NCBI GenBank assembly: GCA_023422095.1 | Contig: JAEZSD010000021.1 | Coordinates: 1 to 14,628, forward strand | Source: Bacillota bacterium | GTDB lineage: Bacteria > Bacillota_I > Bacilli_A > RFN20 > CAG-826 | Direction: 5' to 3' | DNA length: 14,628 nt | Part shown: piece after piece, positions 1 through 6,684 of the stretch | How positions within the stretch are numbered: the stretch's first letter is position 1 | How the letters are laid out: the number at the start of each line of letters is the position of its first letter | Translations under genes and position numbers: made by a program | The notes under the pieces: generated by a model | The model's database searches: none | What the model saw: the letters and a program-made list of their open reading frames with translations, nothing else | What the model was told of the DNA's origin: nothing

Positions 1-1463
1 GCTGCAGCAACCAAATCAAATAGGGCCGATACTAATTGACCTTCTGCCTCAGAAATTGTTGTTTCCGAAGAATCAAATATGACAATTTCACCATATAGTA
101 TTTGGCGAGTGATGAATTTCATCGCAATTGTTGAACCAGATGAAGGGGCTGTGGAATCATATTCCGTAACAAAGACAACGTTGGTCTGACATCCGTTGAT
201 GTTTAAACCAATGTTAAAATAAATAAAATCGCCTTCGAGATTTGAGACAAAGTTACAATAAAGATTATCAATTGAGATGTATTGAACAGTCGCCTCTTCA
301 TCAACATAAGCACTGACAATAAAAGTCGTACCTATAAAATCGATAGTGGCTAAATATCCATTAAGTTCGGCTTCGGTAATATAGGAAATTGTCGGATCAG
401 GACCGCTTTTGAAAGAGGCGATTTGTGGAAGCGTATATGAGCTAAAATCAGGAATATGGGTCGACATAATTGTAGCGGGGTCATCGCTTGGAGGAATGCC
501 AGAATTATCATCGAAATAAGTATCGAAATTTGTTTTAATGGCAGCACTATCGGTGGCAACAATAGTCCCATCTTCCATTTTAGATTCGGTATCATCTGAT
601 GCGGCATCTAAAACGGTGGTCAAATTAAGATTGTATCCCCCATCGATATAATCGTTATCCATTAAATCAGTAAGAACTAGTTTGGCTTGTAACTGCCCAT
701 CAAAATCAAAATCTAGGACATTTTTTCCTAACAATTCCGAAATGATAGAAAAATATAGTGAGGTCGATTCAGAATCACCTAAATTGGTTAAATTTTGAAT
801 GTCAGAAATGAGGTTGGCTTCAGGGTAGGTAATAAGTCTATCTTTAATGCTGATATCCATAGAGAGATAATCGTCAATTATATCTTCGATATATTCATCA
901 GTTATATAATTAGAAACAATTGAGGCGGTGAATGAAAGCAGGCCTTGGAGACGGCACAAAGCAATATCTTTAATTTGGAAAACAAAGGCATTATTAACAT
1001 CATCTTCGCTGATAAGTGTCTTAATAATTACTTTTGATTTAAAAAAACCAAAACTAAGATTGACATAAAAATCGTAATTCTCACCATCGATTTTAACATC
1101 CAATTGAGGAATGTATTTTTGAACATCCCCTGAAGAACTTGTTACGGCATAGAGTAATTGATTTAAGTCATCTTGAGTGATGACAAAATCCACTCTTTCA
1201 TCTCCTGGATCAGTGGTATTTTCTAAGGAATCGACGAGGGAACTACTAAACATCTCATTTATTTCCAAATCAGGATCAACGTTAATTGGGTTTCTCGTAG
1301 GATCAAAGAATAATCCAAAAAATGTCGCGATAGGTAAAACAACGACGATTAGTAAAAATATTAAGAAACCAATCCAACCCTTGCTTTTTTTCTTTTTTGG
1401 AGCAGGGGCGGGTTGCTTAAATGAGCTTTCGTTAACGGAAAAGGAATTATTATTTGTATCCAT
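1..1463 (-). CDS. Membrane-anchored extracytoplasmic protein of unknown function, C-terminus off the left edge
   Basis: I do not recognise a named family. The frame is open for 487 codons from ATG 1463-1461 to the window edge with no stop, so the protein is partial. AAGGAG (1475-1470) lies 6 nt before the ATG and fixes the start. Residues 1-29 are hydrophilic and end in a KKKKSK patch. Residues about 30-52 form one hydrophobic segment, and the rest is acidic and polar. This predicts a single-pass protein with a short cytoplasmic tail and a large external domain. A pattern ITxxxLNxxL occurs twice, at about 95-104 and 362-371, each followed by beta-rich sequence (for example FYVNLSFGFF and FIYFNIGLNI), suggesting a duplicated domain. 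The first copy faintly recalls YpmS/DUF2140-like anchored proteins, but I would not assign that. It is divergent from the alcohol dehydrogenase gene. Confidence is high that it is a gene and low for function. Confidence 0.85.
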   Translation of the reverse strand, partial: MDTNNNSFSVNESSFKQPAPAPKKKKSKGWIGFLIFLLIVVVLPIATFFGLFFDPTRNPINVDPDLEINEMFSSSLVDSLENTTDPGDERVDFVITQDDLNQLLYAVTSSSGDVQKYIPQLDVKIDGENYDFYVNLSFGFFKSKVIIKTLISEDDVNNAFVFQIKDIALCRLQGLLSFTASIVSNYITDEYIEDIIDDYLSMDISIKDRLITYPEANLISDIQNLTNLGDSESTSLYFSIISELLGKNVLDFDFDGQLQAKLVLTDLMDNDYIDGGYNLNLTTVLDAASDDTESKMEDGTIVATDSAAIKTNFDTYFDDNSGIPPSDDPATIMSTHIPDFSSYTLPQIASFKSGPDPTISYITEAELNGYLATIDFIGTTFIVSAYVDEEATVQYISIDNLYCNFVSNLEGDFIYFNIGLNINGCQTNVVFVTEYDSTAPSSGSTIAMKFITRQILYGEIVIFDSSETTISEAEGQLVSALFDLVAA

Positions 1464-1495
1464 ATGTGTCTCCTTAGTGAAGTGAGTTCAACTTC

Positions 1496-1501
1496 ATTAT
1501 A
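1496..1501 (-). promoter_or_regulatory. -10 element for the 1-1463 membrane-protein gene
   Basis: On the minus strand this reads TATAAT, a perfect -10 hexamer. It would start transcription near 1489 and give a short leader holding the AAGGAG site. No good -35 stands at 16-18 bp. A small inverted repeat, GAAGT/ACTTC with a 7-nt loop (1480-1496), follows in the leader. The call rests on one hexamer. Confidence 0.45.
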
Positions 1502-1557
1502 AACATCATCAAACAAATAAAAATAGTGATATGATTATTTTATTAAATGCTAATTAT

Positions 1558-2766
1558 ATGAACACAGTTAAAAAATTTTTCATCCGAGTCTATCAAAAAA
1601 TTTTATATTTTTTCACCCTATTTTTGAAAATCAGAGAACCAAAGGTCCTCATTGGCCCTGAAGCGATTGACGAATTACCGAGCTTACTCGATCAGTTAAA
1701 AAAGTACAAAGTTTTATTAGTGACTGATGTGACAATTTCCAGCCTTGGTCTAGCTGATCCCTTGATGACTTCTCTTGTTTTAAAACGCTTCCCGTTCGCT
1801 CTTTTCAATGAAGTCGAAGTCAACCCCAAAATTACAACAATTGAAAAGGGTTTAAAAATATATCTTGAAGAGGAATGTGATAGCATCATCGCCTTAGGGG
1901 GAGGTTCGGTCATGGACTGTGCGAAAGCCATCGCTGCTAGGAGTAGCAATCCTTCCCAAAGCGTACGAGATATGCATGGTTTATTAAAAATTCGGCATAA
2001 ATTGCCATTGCTTGTCGCTATTCCCACCACTGCAGGAACAGGAAGCGAAGCTACCTTGGCTGCTGTAGTAACTGATGAGGAACATCAAGAAAAATACAGC
2101 ATTAATGATCCAAAACTTATTCCTGAATATGCGATTTTAGATTTCACACTATTAGAAAAACTACCCAATCATTTAGTAGCAACGACAGGTATGGATGCAT
2201 TAACACATGCTGTTGAAGCTTATATTGGAAAAGCCAATACTTCAAAGACAAGAAAATACGCTCTTTCAGCAACAAAATTGATATTTGAAAATATTAATAA
2301 AGCAGCTTCTGATGGAGACAACATTTCCTATCGTTCAAATATGCAAGTTGCTGCTTATCAAGCTGGCGTCGCCTTCACAAGAGCTTATGTCGGAACTGTT
2401 CATGCTTTAGCGCATGGGCTAGGTGCCTTTTATAATGTTCCGCATGGATACGCAAACGCGGTAATCCTCCCAATTGTATTGAGAAAATATGGTCGTTCAG
2501 TTACTAAATCACTTTCTCAATTAGCGGATGCTGTCTCATGCCCCGTGATGGAAAAAGAAAAAGATAAGGCTGATTGGTTCATCAATCAGATTGAGAATAT
2601 GAACAAATTTTTAGGAATTACCAATCGTTTCAAAGAAATTATCAAAGAAAATGATATTCCAAAACTCGCGAATCATGCTTATAAAGAAGCTATTCCGCTC
2701 TATCCAACTCCAACATTATTCACCAAAAAAGAATTGGAAGAATTATATTACGAGATTCGTGGTTAA
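1558..2766 (+). CDS. Iron-containing alcohol dehydrogenase
   Basis: Group III (Fe-dependent) alcohol dehydrogenase, expected to interconvert aldehydes or ketones and alcohols using NAD(P)H in the cytosol, as in fermentative redox balance. Numbering from the upstream ATG at 1531, the cofactor loop GGGS is at 123-126 and PTTAGTGSE at 165-173. The four metal ligands of the family are present as D222, H226, H291 and H305, with spacing that matches FucO-type enzymes (MDALTH, then VHALAHG, then VPHG). A hydrophobic-basic N-terminal helix (KKFFIRVYQKILYFF) precedes the Rossmann region, as in many clostridial homologues. I chose ATG 1558 because homologues begin at this helix. ATG 1531 would add nine residues (MIILLNANY), and neither start has a visible ribosome site. 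The gene runs tail to tail into the HIT gene with only 5 bp between stops. Substrate cannot be told from sequence. Confidence 0.93.
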   Translation: MNTVKKFFIRVYQKILYFFTLFLKIREPKVLIGPEAIDELPSLLDQLKKYKVLLVTDVTISSLGLADPLMTSLVLKRFPFALFNEVEVNPKITTIEKGLKIYLEEECDSIIALGGGSVMDCAKAIAARSSNPSQSVRDMHGLLKIRHKLPLLVAIPTTAGTGSEATLAAVVTDEEHQEKYSINDPKLIPEYAILDFTLLEKLPNHLVATTGMDALTHAVEAYIGKANTSKTRKYALSATKLIFENINKAASDGDNISYRSNMQVAAYQAGVAFTRAYVGTVHALAHGLGAFYNVPHGYANAVILPIVLRKYGRSVTKSLSQLADAVSCPVMEKEKDKADWFINQIENMNKFLGITNRFKEIIKENDIPKLANHAYKEAIPLYPTPTLFTKKELEELYYEIRG

Positions 2767-2771
2767 TTAAA

Positions 2772-3146
2772 TTAATAAATTGTTTTTGGTTTACGGATAA
2801 TTTTTCGTATCCCGCCACGAGGATTATCACAATCCCCATCATATCGAGGAATAATATGCATATGGCAATGCATGACTGTTTGCCCCGCTTTTTCACCGAC
2901 ATTGAAGCCGACATTGAAGCCAACTGGATGGTACTTATCATCAAGGTATTGCTTAACCTTCAAAGATAATTGAAAAATGGCTGAAATTTCTTCTTGTGTT
3001 AAATCAAAATATGTTTGTGCGTGACGCTTTGGAATTATCAAAGCATGACCATCAGAAACAGGGAAATGATCTAAAATAGCAAAAGCAAAATCATTTTCGA
3101 AAAGAAAGTCTTTATTTTTATTAATAGAACAGAAAGGACAATCCAT
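2772..3146 (-). CDS. HIT-family nucleotide-binding hydrolase
   Basis: Histidine-triad protein of 124 residues, in the usual range for bacterial Hint/HIT proteins, which hydrolyse nucleoside phosphoramidates or adenylylated compounds in the cytosol. The triad is HCHMHII with H93, H95 and H97 followed by PRY, and the downstream PRGGIR block is typical. The N-terminal CPFC (C3, C6) is the half zinc site of many members. The segment GFNVGFNVGEKAGQ corresponds to the conserved GFNxGxNxGxxAGQ stretch. Its ATG overlaps the stop of the upstream ThyX-like gene by one base (TAATG, 3148-3144), so it is the last gene of the dCMP deaminase-folD-ThyX-like operon and probably translationally coupled. Exact substrate is unknown. 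Placement with nucleotide genes could mean housekeeping of nucleotide by-products, but that is inference. Confidence 0.93.
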   Translation of the reverse strand: MDCPFCSINKNKDFLFENDFAFAILDHFPVSDGHALIIPKRHAQTYFDLTQEEISAIFQLSLKVKQYLDDKYHPVGFNVGFNVGEKAGQTVMHCHMHIIPRYDGDCDNPRGGIRKIIRKPKTIY

Positions 3147-3739
3147 TATAAATTCTTAACGTTTGTTAGTTCTAAAAAGTCGGGCAAGGTTTCGCACCAA
3201 GCACAAAAAATGTGCCATTCGGTTAAACGATGGACTCGGCGTTGAATATACATAGTTTTTAATTGTTGGTAGTTGGTTGTCATTGTGGCTCCGAGACAAA
3301 ATCCACAAGGTAGAGAAGCGACTAATTCTCTCCATTTAATGACCTTTTCCGGAGAATCATCGGGTATTTGCAAGTATTTTTCTTTTAATTTCTCAACTAG
3401 GGCAAGTACTTCTGGATTAGTGTCACTCACGGCCTGAGTTCTTACATCAAATTTTAATAAGCAATGCATTGTTGATTGGCTGGAGACGAAATCAAACCAG
3501 TGATAACGCTGGGCTTGCTTCCACCAATAAAGAGGGGCGGTAACATCCATTTGAACAATAATTCCTTTAAGAAAATTATCATGACCCAAACCGTTTCTTG
3601 CACTGCCTAATTTTTGGGCTCTTAAACGATCTTTATCAGTAACGTCTCCATCATCGATAATAGTACGCATTGGATTTCCAGATGCCTTGTAAGCTTTGTC
3701 AAGGCCAAAGACAGAAGTGTTCTTGATGTTAAATTCCAT
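3146..3739 (-). CDS. Divergent ThyX-like protein (putative flavin-dependent thymidylate synthase)
   Basis: A 197-residue protein that I assign to the ThyX fold by residue pattern. Residues 52-80 align without gaps to my recollection of Thermotoga maritima ThyX: GH at 52-53, V66, AP at 68-69, Q75 and R78 match. The signature RHR is replaced by R78-Y79-H80, and the following serine (S89, in QSTMH) is one residue further away than in RHRx7S. A second block also aligns: LP (143-144), T155, N156, L160 and R167 (equivalent to catalytic-site R174), then W175 one position late. Canonical ThyX makes dTMP from dUMP with methylene-THF, FAD and reductant, as a tetramer. The context supports this: the gene follows dCMP deaminase (source of dUMP) and folD (folate one-carbon units), overlapping folD by 11 bp. 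AGGAG (3750-3746) sits 6 nt before the ATG. Alternatively it could be a ThyX relative with another pyrimidine-modifying role. Confidence 0.75.
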   Translation of the reverse strand: MEFNIKNTSVFGLDKAYKASGNPMRTIIDDGDVTDKDRLRAQKLGSARNGLGHDNFLKGIIVQMDVTAPLYWWKQAQRYHWFDFVSSQSTMHCLLKFDVRTQAVSDTNPEVLALVEKLKEKYLQIPDDSPEKVIKWRELVASLPCGFCLGATMTTNYQQLKTMYIQRRVHRLTEWHIFCAWCETLPDFLELTNVKNL

Positions 3740-4529
3740 AATTATCTCCTACAATTTCTAATAGATTTTCAAATAATGCTAATCTTGTTAACAAGCCTAC
3801 TCCACCAGGGACAGGGCTTTGAAACTTAACCGGTAAATCAGGAATAGCATCTCCATGAAGTCCAGTTTCATCTCGAGTGATTCCGACATCCATGACGATA
3901 GCTCCGCTCTTGTATTGGAAAGAGTGATCCAGGAAAGCTTTTTTTCCAATTGCAACAACAATGATGTCGGCGTGGGAAATATAAAATTCTTTATCTTCGC
4001 GGCTAGTTTTTGAATGAAGAACCGTGACATTTGCACTTTCTTGTAGCAAGAGCCGTGCCATTGGTTTTCCAACGATATTGCTTCGTCCTAAGACAACGGC
4101 GTTTTTGCCTAAAATAGTGAATTGTTCATGATGAAGAAAGTTCATGATTCCTTTTGGGGTGCATGGAGAGAGTTTGCTCAAAGGATGGAAACCATCGACA
4201 TCTTTATGAGGAGCGATTGCTAATTTAATTTTGTTTTCATCAATCTGCTTTGGAAGAGGCATTTGAACGATGAAACCATCGACATTCTTGTCATTATTAA
4301 GTTGATCAATAACTTTCAAAACTTCTGCTTCGCTTGTATCGATAGGGAGCTTAATCAGTTCAGTTTTGATGCCTAATTCAAGAGCGTCTTTCAATTTTCC
4401 ATTCACATATGCGTTGCTCCCAGCATCTTCGTTTATTTGAACAATAACTAAAAATGGAGGTTTTGCCATTTTGCTGACAGTGTCTCTGATCTCTTCTTTT
4501 CGAATTTTCACATACTCTTTGATCGTCAT
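3729..4529 (-). CDS. folD: FolD bifunctional methylene-THF dehydrogenase / methenyl-THF cyclohydrolase
   Basis: Cytosolic folate enzyme that interconverts 5,10-methylene-THF, methenyl-THF and 10-formyl-THF with NADP. At 266 residues it is slightly shorter than the usual 280-290, with a trimmed N terminus. Visible motifs are AYVNGK (40-45), carrying the catalytic Tyr41 and Lys45, QMPLP (89-93), KDVDGFHP (109-116), the Rossmann dinucleotide motif GRSNIVGKP (148-156) and PVPGGVGLLT (239-248). The catalytic set is intact, so the protein should be active. Its ATG begins one base after the stop of the dCMP deaminase gene, and its 3' end overlaps the ThyX-like gene by 11 bp. The grouping suggests that it supplies or balances methylene-THF for dTMP formation next door, in addition to purine and formyl-Met needs. 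Confidence 0.96.
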   Translation of the reverse strand: MTIKEYVKIRKEEIRDTVSKMAKPPFLVIVQINEDAGSNAYVNGKLKDALELGIKTELIKLPIDTSEAEVLKVIDQLNNDKNVDGFIVQMPLPKQIDENKIKLAIAPHKDVDGFHPLSKLSPCTPKGIMNFLHHEQFTILGKNAVVLGRSNIVGKPMARLLLQESANVTVLHSKTSREDKEFYISHADIIVVAIGKKAFLDHSFQYKSGAIVMDVGITRDETGLHGDAIPDLPVKFQSPVPGGVGLLTRLALFENLLEIVGDNYGI

Positions 4530-4530
4530 T

Positions 4531-5004
4531 TTATTTAACCGAAATTGTTATTTCTCTTCCTTCGTATTGTCGAACTTTTACTCCTGCTAAGTTAAGCATT
4601 TTCAAAGACGCTTGAACGGCAAAGGAGTCTTTATATTTATTTGAAACATAGACAATTTCTTTAATGCCAACTTGTATTATTGCTTTAGCGCATTCATTAC
4701 ATGGGAAGAGTGAAACATAAAGCGTACACCCGCGCAAAGCGGTTCCGTTTCTAGTGTTCAAAATGGCATTCATTTCGGCATGACAAACATATAAATATTT
4801 ATTATTTAGCCCTTCCCCTTTTTCCCAGGACAATTGAGAATCATCAATATGCCGTGGCATACCGTTATATCCGATTGATACGACTTTTTTATCGTCATCG
4901 ACAATACAGGCTCCGACTTGAGTGCTGGGATCTTTACTTCTTAATGCAGAAAGTTGGGCAATGCCCATAAAATATTCATCCCAATTAATAATTAATTTTT
5001 CCAT
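4531..5004 (-). CDS. Deoxycytidylate (dCMP) deaminase, ComEB type
   Basis: Zinc-dependent cytidine-deaminase-fold enzyme of 157 residues that converts dCMP to dUMP, the precursor of dTMP. The zinc site is HAE (H75, E77 as proton shuttle) with PCNEC (C102, C105). The upstream GYNGMPRH segment (45-52) is typical of dCMP deaminases rather than tRNA or riboflavin deaminases. The ATG at 5004-5002 has no ribosome site. Instead an extended -10 (TGCTACAAT, 5019-5011) lies so close that transcription should begin at or next to the ATG, suggesting a leaderless message. It is the first gene of the operon with folD, the ThyX-like gene and the HIT gene, and is divergent from nrdG, so dUMP production and anaerobic ribonucleotide reduction share one intergenic control region. 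The catalytic assignment is firm. Allosteric dCTP/dTTP control is common in the family but not shown here. Confidence 0.94.
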   Translation of the reverse strand: MEKLIINWDEYFMGIAQLSALRSKDPSTQVGACIVDDDKKVVSIGYNGMPRHIDDSQLSWEKGEGLNNKYLYVCHAEMNAILNTRNGTALRGCTLYVSLFPCNECAKAIIQVGIKEIVYVSNKYKDSFAVQASLKMLNLAGVKVRQYEGREITISVK

Positions 5005-5010
5005 GAACTA

Positions 5011-5019
5011 ATTGTAGCA
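5011..5019 (-). promoter_or_regulatory. Extended -10 promoter of the dCMP deaminase operon (leaderless start)
   Basis: On the minus strand it reads TGCTACAAT: a TGn extension plus TACAAT, five of six matches to consensus. Only six bases (TAGTTC) separate it from the ATG at 5004, so the expected +1 coincides with the A of ATG. No convincing -35 exists, which is normal for extended -10 promoters. Just upstream is an inverted repeat, ATACG/CGTAT with a 4-nt centre (about 5021-5036), which could be an operator or chance. Confidence 0.6.
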
Positions 5020-5059
5020 AAATACGAATGCGTATCATAGTTTTTTATATATAAAAAGA

Positions 5060-5089
5060 ATGACTTAACCTGTCGACATGTTCTATAAT
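5060..5089 (+). promoter_or_regulatory. Promoter of nrdG
   Basis: A perfect TATAAT (5084-5089) stands 18 bp after ATGACT (5060-5065, four of six matches to TTGACA). The predicted +1, about 5095-5097, lies 2-4 nt before the ATG at 5099 and downstream of the alternative ATG at 5078. The promoter therefore argues for the 5099 start and a nearly leaderless message. Confidence 0.6.
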
Positions 5090-5098
5090 AGTGAAACC

Positions 5099-5785
5099 AT
5101 GGAATTCGTTGGAATTGATACTTTTTCGCTTCTTGATTTCGATAATTACGTATCGGTAGTTTTATTTACCCCTACTTGTAATTTCCGTTGTCCTTTTTGC
5201 CATAATGGAGAAACGGTTTTGAAAAGCAATAACCAGATCGATTTTAATGAGATTCTTGCTTATTTAAAATCCAAAAAAGGATTAATTGATGCCGTCGTAA
5301 TTAGTGGGGGAGAGCCAACCCTTATGCCTGAGTTAAAGGAGAGAATCCAACAAATTAAAAATCTAGGCTTTTTAGTCAAACTCGATACAAACGGCACTAA
5401 CCCAAAATGTCTTAAAGAACTAATAGAAAACAATCTTCTTGATTATGTTGCAATGGATATAAAAAATAGTCTGGAAGCTTATCCAAAAACATGTGGAGTA
5501 TCTCAAATAAATGAGGCTGATATTCTAAAATCTATTGAATTATTGAAGGGTAATCAAGTTCCATACGAATTTAGGACAACGCTTGTTGAGGAATATCACG
5601 ACGAGAAAAGTATCAAAGGACTTGGTGAATTAATCGCTGGGGCCAAAAATCTCTATTTGCAAAAATTTGTCGATCGAGAAGGAGTTATCAAAAAAGGACT
5701 CCACGAAGTCCCTTTAGAAATTGCACAAAATTATCGAGATTTGGTGGAATATTTTGTTGAAAATGTTAAATTGCGTGGTTATTAA
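5099..5785 (+). CDS. nrdG: Anaerobic ribonucleoside-triphosphate reductase activating protein
   Basis: Radical SAM activase that uses a [4Fe-4S] cluster and S-adenosylmethionine to generate the glycyl radical on NrdD. Numbering from the upstream ATG 5078, the cluster motif CNFRCPFC supplies C34, C38 and C41 (CxxxCxxC). SGGEP (75-79) is the SAM-binding motif, and KLDTNGT (100-106) is a conserved radical SAM strand. The length and the opening MEFVGIDTFSLLDF match the longer NrdG2 type rather than the short E. coli NrdG. I place the start at ATG 5099 because homologues begin there and a TATAAT lies inside the longer 5078 version. No ribosome site is visible. Its stop overlaps the trxB stop tail to tail in a shared TTAA (5782-5785). 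Its partner nrdD is in the facing operon. The call is confident. Confidence 0.95.
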   Translation: MEFVGIDTFSLLDFDNYVSVVLFTPTCNFRCPFCHNGETVLKSNNQIDFNEILAYLKSKKGLIDAVVISGGEPTLMPELKERIQQIKNLGFLVKLDTNGTNPKCLKELIENNLLDYVAMDIKNSLEAYPKTCGVSQINEADILKSIELLKGNQVPYEFRTTLVEEYHDEKSIKGLGELIAGAKNLYLQKFVDREGVIKKGLHEVPLEIAQNYRDLVEYFVENVKLRGY

Positions 5786-6684
5786 CCAATATATTTAACC
5801 GCATCAAGAGCAGCGATTGCTCCATCATTAATAGCTGTCACGATTTGTCGGACAGCTTTTTTTCGAGTGTCTCCAATCGCATATAGACCTTCCGTCTTAG
5901 TCTTCATATTATCATCTGTAATAATAAAACCCTTCTCGAGGTCCACTAAATCTTTATATATCTCGTTGTGGGGTAATTGACCAATAGCAACGAAAACATT
6001 GTTTGTCTTATATTCACGAGTTGAATGATCTTTAGTGTTTTCAAAAACTAACCCTGTCAATTCATCCTCTCCTTTAAATTCAATTAAATTCATCCAAGGA
6101 GTGATAATTATATTTTCAGTTTTCTTGACTTTTTCGATGAGAATTTCTTCTCCAAAAAGCTTATCAAATAGAGTGAACATATAGACTTTTGGACAGTAGT
6201 TAGAAAGTAGCATTGCATATTGTAATGCAGTATTTGCGTCGCCAATTAAATAGGCATCTTGGCCTTTATAGAAAGCTCCATCGCAAACTGCACAGTAGGA
6301 AATTCCTTTTCCCGAGAATTTGTCTTCATTTGGCAGGTTCATGTGTCGATGAGTTACCCCATTTGCGATAATTACTGCTTTGGCTTGATGCTCTCCATAA
6401 TTTGTGGTGACTTTGAAAATACCATTTTCTTTTTTGATTCCGGTAACATCTTCTAATTCAAATTCTGCCCCTAAATCACTAATTTGGGAAAACATTTGGT
6501 CAGATAATTCAAGACCAGAGATAGCTTTAATTGAGGGATAGTTTTCCACTCTTGGTGAGGTTGATATTTGTCCGCCAAAGTTTTCTTTTTCCAAAATTAA
6601 AACATTCTTTCCACTTCGAAGAACATATAAGGCGGCCGTCATTCCTGCTGGACCACCACCAATAATTAAGACATCATGCACCAT
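5782..6684 (-). CDS. trxB: Thioredoxin-reductase-like flavoprotein lacking the NADPH-binding motif
   Basis: Low-Mr thioredoxin reductase fold, 300 residues, with an N-terminal FAD site GGGPAG (9-14), the redox-active disulfide CAVCD (C131, C134, D135) and a C-terminal FAD motif GLYAIGD (about 266-272). In the middle pyridine-nucleotide domain the usual GGGxSA is replaced by GDANTA (148-153). The HRRxxxR block that grips the NADPH phosphate is replaced by TLFDKLF (171-177), with all basic residues gone. The enzyme therefore probably does not use NADPH. Known NADPH-independent relatives are the ferredoxin-dependent flavin thioredoxin reductases of clostridia, and NADH use is another option. The ATG overlaps the end of nrdD by 11 bp, with no clear ribosome site, so translation is likely coupled. 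Its expected partner is the redoxin domain fused to NrdD. Fold assignment is firm and electron donor is inferred. Confidence 0.9.
   Translation of the reverse strand: MVHDVLIIGGGPAGMTAALYVLRSGKNVLILEKENFGGQISTSPRVENYPSIKAISGLELSDQMFSQISDLGAEFELEDVTGIKKENGIFKVTTNYGEHQAKAVIIANGVTHRHMNLPNEDKFSGKGISYCAVCDGAFYKGQDAYLIGDANTALQYAMLLSNYCPKVYMFTLFDKLFGEEILIEKVKKTENIIITPWMNLIEFKGEDELTGLVFENTKDHSTREYKTNNVFVAIGQLPHNEIYKDLVDLEKGFIITDDNMKTKTEGLYAIGDTRKKAVRQIVTAINDGAIAALDAVKYIG

Noticed and set aside
1177..1485. 102-codon plus-strand frame opposite the membrane protein
   Set aside because: It lies antisense to the 487-codon frame that has a good ribosome site and membrane anchor, and its sequence is low-complexity.
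2896..2919. Perfect 12-bp tandem repeat (CCGACATTGAAG twice) inside the HIT gene
   Set aside because: It encodes GFNVGFNV, which corresponds to the normal GFNxGxN pattern of the family, so it is not an insertion.
5042..5057. 16-bp perfect palindrome TTTTTATATATAAAAA between the dCMP deaminase and nrdG genes
   Set aside because: It is pure AT in an AT-rich intergenic region and does not match an NrdR box, so chance is likely.
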